Origin: Solea solea
Lineage: Eukaryota; Chordata; Actinopteri; Pleuronectiformes; Soleidae
NCBI RefSeq assembly: GCF_958295425.1
Contig: NC_081141.1
Coordinates: 19,189,180-19,253,179 of the forward strand
Length of the DNA stretch: 64,000 bases
Reading direction: 5' to 3'
Part shown: positions 12,820 through 26,157 of the stretch, piece by piece
How positions within the stretch are numbered: the stretch's first letter is position 1
How the letters are laid out: each line of letters begins with the position of its first letter
Translations under genes and position numbers: made by a program
The notes under the pieces: model-generated
Told to the model about the DNA's origin: nothing
What the model saw: the letters and a program-made list of their open reading frames with translations, nothing else
The model's database searches: none

Positions 12820-14348
12820 AATAATGAATGAATTGAAAAAAATAAGACAAGACATTGAATGTAATAGTCTGTTTTCTTAACATACCTGATGGTGAGAATC
12901 TGTCCAAAGTTAAGGTCTAAATTATTGACCTGAGCGATGAAAATGGCTGCCAGGGCTTCATAGAGAGCCGTACCATCCATGTTTATTGTAGCGCCGACGG
13001 GAAGCACGAAGCGGGTTACACGCTTGTCCACGTTGTTGTTTTCCTCCAGACACTTAAATGTGATGGGCAAAGTGGCCGAACTGCAAAAGGACACAGGAAG
13101 AAGAAGAAGAAGGAGAAGAAGCGGGGATGATTGATGGAGGGAGTGCGTTTCTTGCCAGTGAGTGAAATTCTGACTTTAAACCCAACGATCACATACCTGG
13201 AGGATGTTCCCAGGGCGGTGACAAGTGCCTGCAACAGCCCTGCGATGAAAACGACAGGGTTTTTCCTCGTGATGAGGAAGTAGAGCAGTGGCAGGACAAA
13301 CATGCCGTGGATGAGCAGCCCACAAATGACTGTCACCGTGTACATTCCCAACTGGCCTCCCATGGAGGAAATATCATCCATTTCCACAATCTTACCAGCA
13401 ATCAAGAACAAAATACCAATAGGGGCATACCTGAGGATTGAAGGGTGTAGAGAATTGATCAAACTTGTCTCCTTTAATGCAAATGTCAGCCCCCACCCTT
13501 ACACTTACCACATGATGATGGCAACCAGCCTCATGATGGCTTCATTGAGACAGTCAAAGAAGTCTTTGAGGGGTTTTCCCTGTTCCCTCATGCTGCTGAT
13601 GATCAGACCGAAGCACATGGAAAACACCACCAGGCCTAGAGCATTAACTCCATTTACTGAGCCCGGTGCAGGAATCATCTCCTCGCGGGTAAACTGCTGG
13701 CTACCATTGAGTGTGAATATTGTGTCATTCACCGTCATCTGCACATAGACCACTCTCTTCACATACTGTGTCTTGAACTGCAATTTTTGGAAGGAAAGCA
13801 GAACAGGTTTAATTCAAGATGAATCCTCGATACTTTGAGAAAGAACACATTTTGCTGGCTTATTACAAAGTAATGAGATGTCCAGGCTGACAGGGAAAAG
13901 TTCAATTATTTACAAGTAAATGTAGAATGGCTCTGCACACAATGTATATCAAACTGAACAAAGTGCTTACAAAGAATTCATACAACCTGTTGATTGTACA
14001 CACTGAAAAATAGTAGTTATTTTTATTAATTCAATTTCTGCCATATAAAAATAATCCCCTACATTTTAAACGCAACATTTAACTTTAGGAAATTCACAAA
14101 TAATACATAGAAAGTCTGATTGTCAGTTAATGAAGAGAGGTGGGTAAGAAATAAATAAATAAAACAGCATTTTATGTAAAAAATTGAAAGACAGAACATG
14201 TGTAAAGTCACTTACTTGTTTGGTGCAAGCTTCAACAAGGTTTGGAGGAAACATATTTCTGAAAAATCAAAGATGAACATTTTTGTTTACATGAACAAAT
14301 AACTTAATAACTTAGTATGAGTATAGATATAAATAGAATCCATTACAA

Positions 14349-14388
<40 letters not shown>

Positions 14389-17300
14389 GTCCCTTGTATA
14401 TGTATGTGTGTGTGTGTACCTGATAAGATCCAGGAAGGCATCCGCAGGGCTGACCTTCTCCACTACCTGCTGCTTAGTGAACTCATCCTTCGATCCTTTC
14501 CCAGGGTGAATGATGAGCACCATGACGATGCCAATGAACACAGCAATGACGGTAGTGGTGGTGTAGTAGATCACTGCCTTCATACCCATTTTACCAGAGG
14601 CACGGCTGTCCAGAGCCGCCATACCTGAGGAGGACACGTCACACAATAATCATGTCAAACTATTTAGATTAGATTAGATAAACGTTATTCATCCACTTGG
14701 GGAAATTCAAGTAGCTCACACTGGAGTAGCATATAATGACAGAACAACACATCCAACCATGAAAACGTACAGCAATAAAACAATAAAGGTTTAAGTCACT
14801 TGTTTAAAAACATTGAATAAGGCAGGACAGTGCAAGGAAAAACACAGGCGGGAAGACAAAGGTGTCACCCTAGCTTCGTTGAGTTATTCAAAAGCCCAAC
14901 GGTTGCGGAGAATCTATTGTGATTTATCCACTTGCACTCTCATATCAACAGGGACTCAGTTCAACTTTCATGTGGGAGGAGTACCAAATTGTTCCTGTAG
15001 AGAGAGCAACAGTGCAGCAACTGTGAAGTCTCATTCTAGAGGGAGCTCCATGTGGTAATTATCCACATTGGGGGTCCAAAAACAGTTTATTCATTTGAAA
15101 TAATTTGCCTGGATGTTTGAAAATATTGCATTTCTTGCTTTGCTGTTTTTTAGAGTTTGCAATAATATGTTATGTGTGGCTGTAAGTGTATATAGCATGA
15201 GAAAAACCTAATCTGGATCATCTGCTGCACGACAACAAAAAGTGGCAAGAAACATAATCTGACCCTGATCTTAATCACATGTACAGTGTCCAGAGTAAGA
15301 TAATATATGCACACACCTTCATATTTAGTATAGTATAGTATAGTATAGTATAGTATAGTATAGTATAGTATAGTATAGTGTAGAAAGTATTTGTAATGAT
15401 TTCTTTTTTTCCTCCTCAAAATCCACTGCATTTTAATTTGGAAAAACAAAAGCAAACTCAGATTTCAGAGGTGGAAAGTAAAGAATTACATAAGTCATTT
15501 AAAAAATGTGTTATTTTACTTTTACTTGCGTATGTTTGTTTTTTTGGAAGTACTGTACTTCGCTACATGTTAAATCACATCCGTTACTGAGTCAAAAAAT
15601 GTTGGCCTGAATTGAATAAATTCATGCGCCACCGTTAATAACTAGGATTTGTGACCTTTGACCCATTTTGACTGATACATTGTGTTGATGAGTTTACATA
15701 TTTTATTTTTTCAGCACTTTAATTTGTAAAGATTTGCCTTTAATTAAAAACAATCCATGTGAGATATGTGTGCCCTTGTGCTTTTTGCAAGACACAAGAA
15801 AGAGCCCCAAACCTGTTAAAAAAAAAAAGTAATTAAGTAACTTTTACTCTGAGTACATTTTACACAAGCTACTTTCACAGAGTCACAGAGGTAATGACAC
15901 AACAAAAACGTAATCTATCTGCATTGTAAGATGAAAAGTGCATGAACTGTGAGGCAGGTCAAGCCAAAGAAACTTAGCTGTGAAAATGCAACATCTGTGT
16001 TATTCTGGTTCTGAAATATCTGCTCACAGGTCAAATTACGGATGAATAGCCGTCTGTGGTCGTTCCACGTTGGCTACAATTTACAAGGAAGAATGGATAT
16101 GTATGTACGCCACACTGTGTGGTGAGTTGGATTTTGCGGGGCCACTTAAACACTGCAATTTCATGCAACATGAGAGGGAGTTTAAGTCTTTGTCAAGAAA
16201 CCTGACAAACCAGTGATGGAGAGAGAGATTTCAAGCAGTCACAGAGCCAGTGGCTTAAACTGTCCGTCGCTGCTCTTGTAGTATTAAGCGGACTTTGTAA
16301 GGATAACTGTAGTAAAAAAAGAAAGAAATACAGCCTTTCAGGGCATCTGGATTTGGAAACAAGACAAGCTGCCTCAATAGGCGTGACAGTGGCATTTCAT
16401 GTTCAAAGTGTCAGGTCCCATAATGGCCATTTTCTTTCATTCAAAGCCGTACAAGGCAAAGCAGGCTTTGTGTGACGGGAGATCTATGTGATCCTTTCAT
16501 ACATGGGGACTTCAACCCTCTGAGTGCATGTGCGTGTTCTTGTATGGGCAGCTTTGTGAGGACCAAAAAACTTGTATACCTAAGGAAGTGAGGACATTTT
16601 GGGAAAGTGAGGACATTTTGGCTGGCCCTCATATTCTGACACCCCTAAAAATGGCTTTTCCAGGGTTAAGACCTGGTTTTAGGGTTTAGACGAAGAAGAA
16701 GAATGCTATACAAACGTGTGTGTGGGGGGGGGACCTTGGACCCTTCCTTTGGCCCCTCGCTCTTTTCCTCTGTCTCAACATGCCCATGACTTTAAGCTTT
16801 TATCCTGTTCTCTCTGATCCGTCTTCCTCTTCCTCCTCATCCTTACCTCCCTCATTGTCCTTTCCCAAATTCCTCTACGTACCTCTCAACTACCCCTTGT
16901 TCCAGGGAGCCATTATGTAGTTACCCGCTTGTGCTGTTCCTCCTCTTCCTCCCCCTACATCTTGCCTCTGTGCAACTCTTTCTTGCACGCTGATCTTATT
17001 GCAGCAAACCTCTTTCATTGATACCTTCTTCCTCCCAAGCATCCCTCCCCGCCATCCACTGCGCTCCTCCTCCCCCTCCTCCTCCTCCTCCCCAGGCCTG
17101 GGAAAACCTGTTGACTTAGTCCGCCCCACACACACACGCACAATGATCCCTGGCCCGTTGACCAGGCAACAACAGACACAGCCTCACCAATTCCATCCTT
17201 TCAAAAGAGTGAAATAACCAAGGCTGAAGGAGAGCATGGAGAATGACTTTCTTTCTCATAAGGGGAATGTTCATCAAATACAAAAGTGGGCTTTAAGGGG

Positions 17301-19475
17301 GCAGCTCCGAGAGGCCTGTCCTTTCAAGCGGTTAACACTGGAGAAAGTCTGACTCCAAACTTCTAGCAAGACTTTACTGGAAACCTATATAGCCAGATAT
17401 AAATCATTTTGACAGAAAACTGTACATTTCAATAGCTACAGCCTCTAAATTCTTGGTAGTTTTCTTATATATACAATACCAGTCCAATTATCCTCTGACT
17501 TTTTAGAAATAGTGGGACAAGATAAGCAAAATTAAGACTGAGATGTTGTGATTCGCATTTCCTATAGACAAACTGAAAATGACTAGTAGTTGCAGCCTCA
17601 CAGGAATCACAGCATTTTTTTCTACTGTATTTCACAACTGCCGCACCGTTGTTCAATTTAATAGAACAGTATTTGTGGGTTACGCACAATAACACTGCAG
17701 CAGATTTATCAACAGCTATTTTACGGCCCTCAAATGGCTGCAGGGGTTTAATGTACTGAAGGAGATGCTTCTTCGTGCATTAGCTTGCAGGACAACAGAT
17801 ACCGTGAGGCAGAGTTTCCGCAGAGATCCTGGTCCTCGGGGGCGCAATGCAATCCAACACACCTGATTGTTGGCAAAACCCTGGTGACGAAGCATTCATT
17901 TGAATCAGGTGTGTTGGAGCAGGGGAATCATTTGAAACATGCATGGTAGTGTCTGGTTAGGATCAATAATTAAAACTGCCAGGACAATGGGGCCCACAGA
18001 CTTAGATAGAGGCCACTGCAAACAAAAAAATATCATAATAAAATAATAAAAAGGTTTAAATCAAACGTGCACTTAACACTTTTTCTCAGTTTGAGTTGGA
18101 TCAGTTTAGAAAATATTCTAAAATAAAAGCCGGTATTACACTATTACAACTTGTCCAGTCATTTGTGTCCACTTATTTAAATCAATGTCTTCAACATCCT
18201 CTCTGCTTTTTACATCTTGTGTTGGTCCTTCCCCCTTAACTCCATCCCCCCTCCCACATTCAAGTCCCTCCTCTGTAATCACCATCATCATCCTTTTCCC
18301 TCTTTTTATTGCCTTCTTCCTGCCAAGCCCCCTCTTGGCTCTATAAATACTTGGCGGTGGATCAAACTTCCATGGGCAATGTGGATTTGTTTTTGGAAAA
18401 CATACATCGAACGGCTTAGTGTGATGCTTGAGTGAGCACGTGTGGGGAAGATGTGGTTACAGATGAAGAGGATCAGTGACAACGCTGCAGCTCCCTTTTT
18501 TTTCATCCTCTGTTGTCCTGCCGGTGCACCAGACTGTCTTTCCAACAATGTTGAACCTGCAGTGTCCCTCTGGAAGTTGTCAGTCTTTTTTGATTTACAG
18601 AATGTATGAGGATCACACCACGTTGCTTTCGCACAAGAAAGAACATTTTACAGAGAAGTGACGCGGGGACAAAATCACTCTTTGGAGCGTGAAAGTTACT
18701 TTGAAACCAGGAGCCACGTGTTTGCAGCAAGGAAGTCATATGAAAGCAGCTCCTCTTCCATATGCTCAAAAAAATATGTTACTAATAAATTAGACTATGT
18801 AACTAATAAACATACAAGTGTGTCAACATACTAAAGAGCAGGTTGTCTTGATTCTCCATGTATGAAAAAAAAGGTGAAGGAAAAGAAGTTTCTCAGTATT
18901 ATGAACTACCTGTGTGAGTTTCCTGACAATGTAAATGTGTTTTCATTCTATTTTTCAGTGTGACACACACAGCTTTCTTTCTTTTTTCTTTTCTTTTTTT
19001 TTTACTGTTTTTACCGTGACCTATGATGGGCTGCAAAAAATTTTCCGACAACCTGGTGAAAAATGTAACCGGATCATAGAGTTGGCCTCGATAGTTCCAC
19101 ACTGTGATAGAATAGGCTTTAGGAAAGAAGCAGCAATGGATGAGCAACATTTTTCAAAAGATCTTAAGTCTTGTTTTTATGATAGCTTAGCCATATGTAT
19201 TTTTGCTTTATGGTAATTGATGCAGTGCTGTGGTGCAAAAATGTGAAGTCTAGAATTGTTGTACAGTATATGTCAGACTTTTCAAATCAAGCTGCACAAC
19301 AGAAAATTAAGAAATGATGATATTCATTGCAATGGGTGGCTTTCAGTCTCTGTTTGGAGGCTGGGAAAACAAAACTTTTTAACATGGCAACAGTAAAGGA
19401 AAGTCTGTTAGAAGTTGACTTTTGTTTTTCATTTGAAAAGCAGGAATTACAGCTGATGAATTCAATTAGGAAGCG

Positions 19476-19520
<45 letters not shown>

Positions 19521-21840
19521 AGTGCTGAATCCCTTGGTTACAGAACCTCTTTGTTGTTTTCCACATGTTGTAGCTGTGGTCATGTGACATGATGTCAGAG
19601 GATGCTGATGTTACGCTCCGCTGCAGCACAAAGTAGGTTATTATCGGACATCGGGTCTCTATCATCCCCTCAGGAGACGGACCTGTTGCCCAGTCAGTTA
19701 GTGTTCTACAAACAAAATATCCTTGCTCGTCTAACTGGGATCATATTAATGAGAAATAAAATACTATACATTCCTGGATCACAAGTGAAAACTTCATGAT
19801 CATATCTTGCAGTTTTTCCTGAAAGAAAAGGCCCAGATGTCCTGGACCTTCAAGTGAATCCAGTCCACATTTCTTTAAATGGTTTATTTGATGACTGAAA
19901 AACACCAACAATGACTGGACTGAGCATTACTACAAGAATTTGATCAGGTGTGAGACCAGTATGTTTAAACATATATCTCTCTTTCCGTCTCTTGCCCGTG
20001 ACGTTATCCTAACCCCGTCCACCACTGGGCCCAAAACCAACAAACAGCATCGGCTGAACAAACAACTGACTCACTCCCTGCCACTCATGATACGAGTCGG
20101 AGATCAGAGTCAGAAAACAACAAACAGCACTGTCACTGGTAAGCGCCTTTCACCCAGAGGACATGCACTACTCTACCTTCATGCTATGCCACTTATATCT
20201 AATGCAAACAGTCAGACAGAATCCTCCTTTTTCCCTTCCACATATAAAAGGCAACCCAGTGTTTTGCAGCTTTTCCAAAGGCTGGAGGAACAATAGTTTT
20301 TTTTTCCTAAGAAATGTGTGGAGCCAAGCTGAACACAGAAGAAACGTGTTGGAAGGTTCGTGATATTCAAGGAAATAGTCAGATCTGTGTGGGGTGACTG
20401 AGTTGTCTGGTGTAAATTTAAAAACAAAACAACGTCATACAGTTTGGATCAGGATCTGTGAAAGTCTAAACTGTGTGAGTTCATTTTAGATATAGTTTAA
20501 CTAAAGAATAAAAAAGGCCAAAGACAACCTGAATGAAATTTTAACCAAGTGGGAGTGGTGTGGTTAATCTTTTGTGATTCGTAAATTATTCTTTTTCATA
20601 TATATTCTCACGTATGTTCGCATGACCGGGTATTTTCAGCAGTAGACGTCATTTCTGACCCTTTTTTTTTTTCCCAGTCATTTTTTTATCTGTTTGCAGC
20701 TGTCTCACTTTTTTTCGAGTGCAATATTATTGTAGCCGTTTCTTCTGTCTCTACTGACTTAAACAATATCAGCGCTTGTGTTGTGTGCAGCGTGGGAATG
20801 TCACCAGGTGATACCTGACATCTAAATCCTGCTATACTTGTAGAGCTGATAACCTGAATCAGTGTTGTGTGTGAACTCCTCAGACACGTGTTATGCACAT
20901 ATTAAAAACATTAAGCATTACAGTTTTTAAGTTAAGTTATAAGTTAATGTAAAAAAAATACATACAAGGCTGGAATGATTTTGGTATCCATACCTGTGAT
21001 GAGACTGGAAACCAGCAGGGGCAGCACCAGCATCTGAAGCATTCTCATGAGCAGCTCTCCAGGAAAAGCCAGGAAGGTCACTTCACGGTAAGTCATCTTA
21101 TAAGGCCGCAGAGAAAATCCCAGGATTATACCTGTGGTAGGAATCAAACATGAAGTCAAAGCTGGCTCCTGAGATATACGTTAAAGTGGTGTTTGTGTTC
21201 ATGTGTTGATTTTCTATTGACAAGGTGAGCAGAAGGTCTTTCATCCATTCTTAGTTGCAGCTTTAAAGCCCCACGTGGTTGACCAAACGGCTTGTAGTGG
21301 GCACTATCCTGAATTTAACATGAAGGCAAATGAATTTGGCATGGTGTAATTCTAGCCGCGCAGCAGATGTGCAGGCCAGTGTGTGGGCTATTCTCACTTC
21401 CTACTGAGGGAAGTCCCAGGGGGTTAATGGCAAAAGGGCATAGGTCACCTACAGGGTCAGCGAAGGACCATTCCCCTGACTTAATCTGGTTTCCTCTGGT
21501 TTTTCTCATCTTGTGAGTTTGTTTCTATTCTTCGTCCTTCTTCCGTCCTGGCACAGGGGTGTGGGTCCCACCAGGATGATGGATCATCCAAGCAAAGTAG
21601 CCAGTAAAATGTAAAGTGTTATTTACCAGTTGTGTCTAATAAAAGTTCCCACTCACCAAAGATAACAGCAGCAACAGTTAATATCACAAAGGCATTTTTC
21701 ATGAAGAATCTCTTCATGTCGTCCTTTGTGATGCTCTGCACTCTCTTCCTGGCCAGCAGACACTGAGAGCGGATCCCATCCTGGATGCGTCCCAGACCTC
21801 TGCGGGTTCTCTGAGGGTTCTCTCCATTGCGTTGAGTCAT
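10645..21840 (-). CDS. slc1a3: Excitatory amino acid transporter 1 (EAAT1/GLAST), sodium-dependent glutamate/aspartate transporter
   Basis: This is the glial plasma-membrane transporter that clears synaptic glutamate with Na+/H+ cotransport and K+ counter-transport. Nine coding exons on the minus strand join in phase to 536 residues (mammalian EAAT1 is about 542): 21840-21657, 21131-20994, 14624-14420, 14258-14216, 13777-13509, 13430-13197, 13080-12886, 11950-11816 and 10852-10645. Visible signatures are the first helix [30 protein letters not shown], the serine-rich hairpin-1 stretch before ATLPITFK, the ion-binding motif NMDGT (391-395), hairpin 2 [27 protein letters not shown] and the C-terminal SETKM end. 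Two glycosylation sequons, NDT (207) and NGS (214), lie in the large extracellular loop. Intron 2 is 6.4 kb. Teleosts may have slc1a3a and slc1a3b; the copy is not determined. Confidence 0.97.
10880..11420. repeat. slc1a3: Degenerate purine-rich tract (GACAAGA-like units) in the last slc1a3 intron
   Basis: Over about 540 bp the plus strand is dominated by A and G, with recurring GACAAGA, AACAAACAAAC and GAGAC words. The minus strand is correspondingly pyrimidine-rich and gives long meaningless Leu/Phe/Ser/Cys-rich open frames. A short telomere-like stretch, CCCTAACCCTAACCC, is embedded at 11151-11165. Confidence 0.8.
12175..12605. repeat. T-rich AGTTTTAGTTAG repeat region
   Basis: Both ends are built of TTTTAGTTTTTAGTTAG-type words (12180-12310 and 12545-12600) around a less repetitive middle. 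At about 12338-12367 a 15-base unit, GCCAGGTGCAACATT, is repeated in tandem. It is probably an old repeat in an slc1a3 intron; I cannot assign a family. Confidence 0.4.
12771..12825. repeat. (ATT)n microsatellite
   Basis: An ATT trinucleotide array in an slc1a3 intron, about 60 bases from the exon ending at 12886. Confidence 0.9.
14357..14418. repeat. (CT)n and (TG)n microsatellites beside an slc1a3 donor site
   Basis: A CT array (14357-14386) and a TG array reach to the donor of the slc1a3 exon ending at 14420; the TG run directly follows the splice site in the transcript direction. Confidence 0.9.
14664..14715. repeat. TTAGA repeats with LINE-tail-like sequence
   Basis: Short TTAGA units are followed by ATTCATCCACTTGGGGAAAT, which resembles the 3' tails of common fish retroposons. 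This suggests a short, old insertion end; I see no body. Confidence 0.35.
15326..15380. repeat. (TATAG)n pentanucleotide microsatellite
   Basis: About ten near-perfect TAGTA/TATAG units in slc1a3 intron 2. Confidence 0.95.
15460..15885. repeat. Dispersed repeat with AAGTAAC/TTACTTTTAC motifs
   Basis: The region begins CAGAGGTGGAAAGTAAAG, contains TTACTTTTACTTGCGTA, and ends with AAGTAACTTTTACTCTGAG. These words are typical of an abundant fish inverted-repeat element. A related fragment is at about 39.41-39.56 kb. Confidence 0.55.
16570..16690. repeat. GTGAGGACATTTTGG minisatellite-like repeat
   Basis: GTGAGGACATTTTGG occurs twice in tandem and is followed by CCAGGGTTAAGACCTGG and TTAGGGTTTAG. 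A related fragment with GAGGACATTTTGGCTG occurs at about 30450-30545. Confidence 0.55.
17812..17946. mobile_element. Short hAT-like element with CACACCTGATT inverted arms, copy 1
   Basis: Contains CCAACACACCTGATT and, downstream, ATTTGAATCAGGTGTGTTGG, which pair as an imperfect hairpin. The motif set matches the copy at 35284-35465. It lies in slc1a3 intron 2. Confidence 0.55.
19479..19518. repeat. (AC)n microsatellite
   Basis: Twenty AC units in slc1a3 intron 2. They produce apparent open frames on both strands that are not genes. Confidence 0.95.
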
Positions 21841-22570
21841 AGCTGCTGCTGGAACTTGGAACTCCTCTCAAAGTGTGATTTTGAACACCTTGATGGTGCT
21901 GCTCCTTCACTTGCAAATATTCTTCTGCCTGTCTCTCTGCCTGTCTCTCTGTCACACCCCTCCTTTGGTTTGGAGGCTTAAAAGTCGCCTGACTGAGAAG
22001 GAAAGACATAAATGAGATTTAGACATGTGAAAGAAAATGGTGACAACCACCCTGTCTTCACGCAGTTAATCATAATTCTCATTTAAATCATCCATATTTA
22101 ATCTGCTATATATATATGTATAGATATACTCATCTGACAGAATTAACCATGCAAATCCTTCCAAAAACTTCTTATAGAAGCTAAAACAGAACATAACTGT
22201 GTGAGATTCACTGAAGAAGGAGCATGTGTTGCAACAGTAAAGGCATGCCAAGCTCTCTGCACTACACACGTGTAGTTAAAGTGAAAACGGTCACACTGAC
22301 ACACACTCCCACACATGCATGCAGACACACAGATATTGTCACTGATCAAATCCAAAATGCATCTGTAAGAAATATAGAAATGGTAGAAATACTGAAATAA
22401 AAGTAGTTTCTGTACCTTTAGACTTGAGTTGCAGCTCTTTGTTTTTGTTCTGTCTGTTTGTTTATTTGTAAAAGCTCTGGGTTTTTTTTTAAAGCGCGGT
22501 CTGTGTGAGGAGGACAGGAAGTTCTTTGGCTGTGAGCTGGCTCGTGTAGGCAACCAGCAATGAAGAGAAA
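21841..22570 (-). promoter_or_regulatory. slc1a3: slc1a3 5' UTR and probable upstream exon/promoter
   Basis: The start-codon exon probably begins at 21992, after a strong pyrimidine-rich acceptor (CTTTCCTTCTCAG), giving about 150 bases of 5' UTR. A plausible donor (AAAG/GTACAG) ending an upstream noncoding exon lies at 22416, with a TTTAAAA-rich stretch about 80 bases further upstream. The upstream exon is a prediction only. Confidence 0.4.
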
Positions 22571-23263
22571 GAGCGGAGGGGAGGAGAAAGAAAAGGAGGG
22601 AGCCAGTGAGAGGATGGAGGCGGTGCTATAGTAAGAGAAAAACTAATGAAGGCATGTGGAGAGTTTCTAAAAAAGTGAAGTAAGGTAGAGGAGGGGGGGG
22701 GACGTTTGCAGATGAGGGGGAGCTTCACGAATAATGAGCTTTCCAAGCAGGAAAGAGGGAGAAAGGGCCTTCTGTCCTTCTGGACCTTCCTTTCACATGG
22801 CTTTTCACGCTTGATAAGTTCAGCCGGATTGAAGATTACTGTGTCTGCGTTAACAGAGAAATACAAGTCCATCAAAGAATATGGCTGTGACTGTCGCACA
22901 TTTTCAAGTCCACTGTTTGTGACTGCAAGCAAATATTTGCTATGTGCCAGTGGTGCAGCTGTTCCTCTTGGCTGCGGACGTTCATTGGAAGTCTGGAGGT
23001 TTATGAGCAAACAAGATGAATACCGTGATAGTGACTCTAAACTTTAGCATCATAGAGAGTTTGTAAAATAATTCCAAGGACAGTGATCCAAACACAAGCA
23101 GGCAGGAGTTTGTTTTGTCTGTGAAATTCAAGAATTCACAGTTCAGTCGAGTGGGATGTGACTAAAACGGAGGAGGGTGTGAAAGGAACGAACATATTTG
23201 TATGTGTTTGTGTGTGTCTGTGTCTTTTCTTACTCATACCAATGGAATCCATTTTTGGAAGGG

Positions 23264-23271
<8 letters not shown>

Positions 23272-23303
<32 letters not shown>
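23272..23303. repeat. (AC)n microsatellite
   Basis: Sixteen AC units upstream of slc1a3. Confidence 0.95.
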
Positions 23304-23305
<2 letters not shown>

Positions 23306-24205
23306 AAACACACAAACACACAATTCATATGAACTCAGTGAAATTACGCACTTTTCTCCGATAAAAAAGAAGAGGTATTTGTAAGAATAAACACAACAAC
23401 ATAGTTTTAGCTGCAGATTAGTTCAACAGAATGGAAATCTGCCAATAAAGGTTTTGAAGAATGGGCCATGACCCAAGGAAGTACAAACTGCAGAAACATT
23501 TTTACCTACTGTCAATATTAGAGAATCAGGCAGTGCAAACTTTCCCCAGGGTTTCTGTTCCTTTAAATCACATAATTGGAAACATTGCCCACGATACAAC
23601 GTGACATTTCTGTCAGACACACAGGAGAGTCTGAAAATCCGTCTGCTCGATAGAGTCAACAATATTGGTTGATGAGTCTGCAAAGTTTAATTAAGAATGA
23701 AATATTGTGACAATTAAAGCGCAGAATAAACAACAGTGAAACACCTTAGACAAACAAGACATAAGACAATAGTAGTCCGACAAAGGAAGCTCATATGGTA
23801 GTGACACCAACCTGTTTTGTGTTATGATTTTCCTCTTGTACTCTGAAACACTGAAGAGCCGACCTTTAACCATTCCGTCTTCAGACTGAGTCACAGACTT
23901 GCTGGTTGGTCATTGTACATAACACTATATTTACTGGAATTACATTGAGACACTAATTAAAAGACGCTGGACTTTTGGACCAACAATCATCTTCTCAAAG
24001 ACTGTTGTTATACCTGTTTACACTGGTATCACTTAATGTGCCCATGTGTCCATGTGTGTTTGTGTGTGTGTGCGAGCGTGTAAGAGTTTGGTGATGGTCC
24101 TTTTCTTGCAAGGCTGAAACACATTATTGCATGTTCAGTACAGGTGAACTCCAGCAAAAAAATGATTAGCAGTGATTGATGCTGCTTTTATAGTAAGTAA
24201 CTTAG

Positions 24206-24490
24206 TTAGGGATGGGACGGGACGGGATCCAAAAATCATAGGTCGCATGCTTCGCTATGCACAGACTGTAAAAATGGAAATGTAAAATCAGCAAAAGCTT
24301 TTTGGGAGAACAAAATTTGATACATAGTTGGAGAATTATGTCTTTGAAATGACTCAAATGTGTTGCTAACAGCTTCATACGTTCATAAATGGTCTAAAAT
24401 GACTGTATCGGAATAATATCGATATCAGTAGAAACTCGAGTTTGTGATGTAAGTATCGGACCCGAAAAGGTGGTATCGTCCCATCCCTAA
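24206..24490. mobile_element. Short inverted-repeat element (MITE-like)
   Basis: Begins TTAGGGATGGGAC and ends GTCCCATCCCTAA, a 13-bp perfect terminal inverted repeat enclosing 285 bp. The inside carries GTATCGGAATAATATCGATA and no coding capacity. No clear target duplication was found, so the superfamily is uncertain. Confidence 0.75.
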
Positions 24491-26157
24491 TTCGGAGCCT
24501 GAGCAGTTACTTTTCATTGGTTTGTCGCCCTGACGAATCAGACCTCTGGCAATACTGACACAAATAACTGTCACATGATGCTGCCTGGAGCCATTATCCC
24601 CTTCTGCATGTTTATGAAGGGTTACATTCCACATGTGTAAATTCCAGAACATACATTTATAAAAAGTGGAAAAACCTACATCTGTGTCCACCTCAACTCC
24701 AGTATCAGTTAGTACAACTTTAAATAAAGAGCAGATTTACACTGTCATTGTCAGATGCAACAGGAATGGAATGTTTTTTCTCACAAGGACACACATAATC
24801 ACAGTAATTCATTGACTTAATTTACAATCTTGGTTGAGCACGTTGCTCTCTGTGTGTGTGTGTGTTCGTCTGGAATAACTAATGTGAAAATGTTGACGGT
24901 TGACCAAAGCCAACGGGCAAAATGATTCATCAATGTCTTCATTGTGAAGAATCCAGACTATTCTATAAAGAAATGTTGCAGAAAAATTATCTGATATTTG
25001 ACATCAAATACAAATACAAAACCAGGCTTTCTCATCGATCAACCTCAAGTCATCTGGAAAGCTTTAAAGTCAGAACCTCTCCATTCCTGACACTCACCAC
25101 AGCGACCCACATGGCATCCATCACACTGCTATCCCAACAAGCAACAACAGACAACAGACTCCTTTGTCTTCTGCAGGCAAGGCAAGGGATTGGCTGGTGT
25201 TGGCTGAAGAGCAAAACTTGTCAATTGATGAAAGGGGGAAGAAGAAGAATCAGGAGCCCTGCCATAAAACACCACAGAGAAACAGGTGAATGGGACAAAT
25301 TACCATGGCTGCTGGGTAGAAAATGTGTTGCCTCGTGTATGTACTTTATCACAAAAAAATCTGGTTGCAATGGGGATTCATTCCCCATTTCTGGACAAAA
25401 AGCCACTCTCCCCCTGCCCTCAACAACATATTCTTGTGTAATTATTCTTGTGTGAGGCTGTTTTCAAATTGTATTATTTTTTTCTTGCCCATACATCATA
25501 AAACTTTTGTGAATGTAGAGCGACCACAGGGCCTTGAATACTTCTACAGCTGAGAGTTTGGTCTCAACTCCGCTCAACACAAACAGCAGTAATTAGGTTT
25601 TATGTCCCATTGAGGGGAAACGCTCTGTCCATTCAGTGTTGACCACAGGAGCCTTGTGCTTTCAATGGTGTCACAGAATGCTGCGAAAACATCAAAGTGG
25701 AGACTCGGATGTAGAAAAATCATTCCATTGAAGTCATAAAAACATTATATACTTAAAGCTGCAGTGCATGCGTTTTGGTGGTATTTGTTGGGTTTTTTTA
25801 TGCTAATATTCTGCCTCTGTTTGGGCTTCAGGAACATGTTTGCAGTAGTTCAGTGTTACTGCAGCCTCATCACTTCTTGTGTGCATCACAGCAATACTGA
25901 GAAACACAGAGAGAGTTGATAGGGTTAATCAGCAAGTTAACTTATTTGACAACAACATTTGTTTAGATTTACAGTTTTAAAGACGTTGTCAGAGTTCATA
26001 TATTTTATTTTTTGTGTGCTTGAGATGTACAGTAAATGAGCCAGTGGATGTCATGTGTTAAACCTAAACTAATTGGATAGATAAATTAGATTAGATTAGA
26101 TTAGATTTGTTTAAATTTAAAGTTTATTTTAACATGCACAAGAAACAGACAGACATA

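Noticed and set aside
18217..18661. Short plus-strand frames in slc1a3 intron 2
   Set aside because: No similarity or splice logic; chance frames in a pyrimidine-rich stretch.
24922..25455. 177-codon plus-strand frame upstream of slc1a3
   Set aside because: No recognised domain, no splice context or regulatory signals, and patchy composition; length alone is not convincing.
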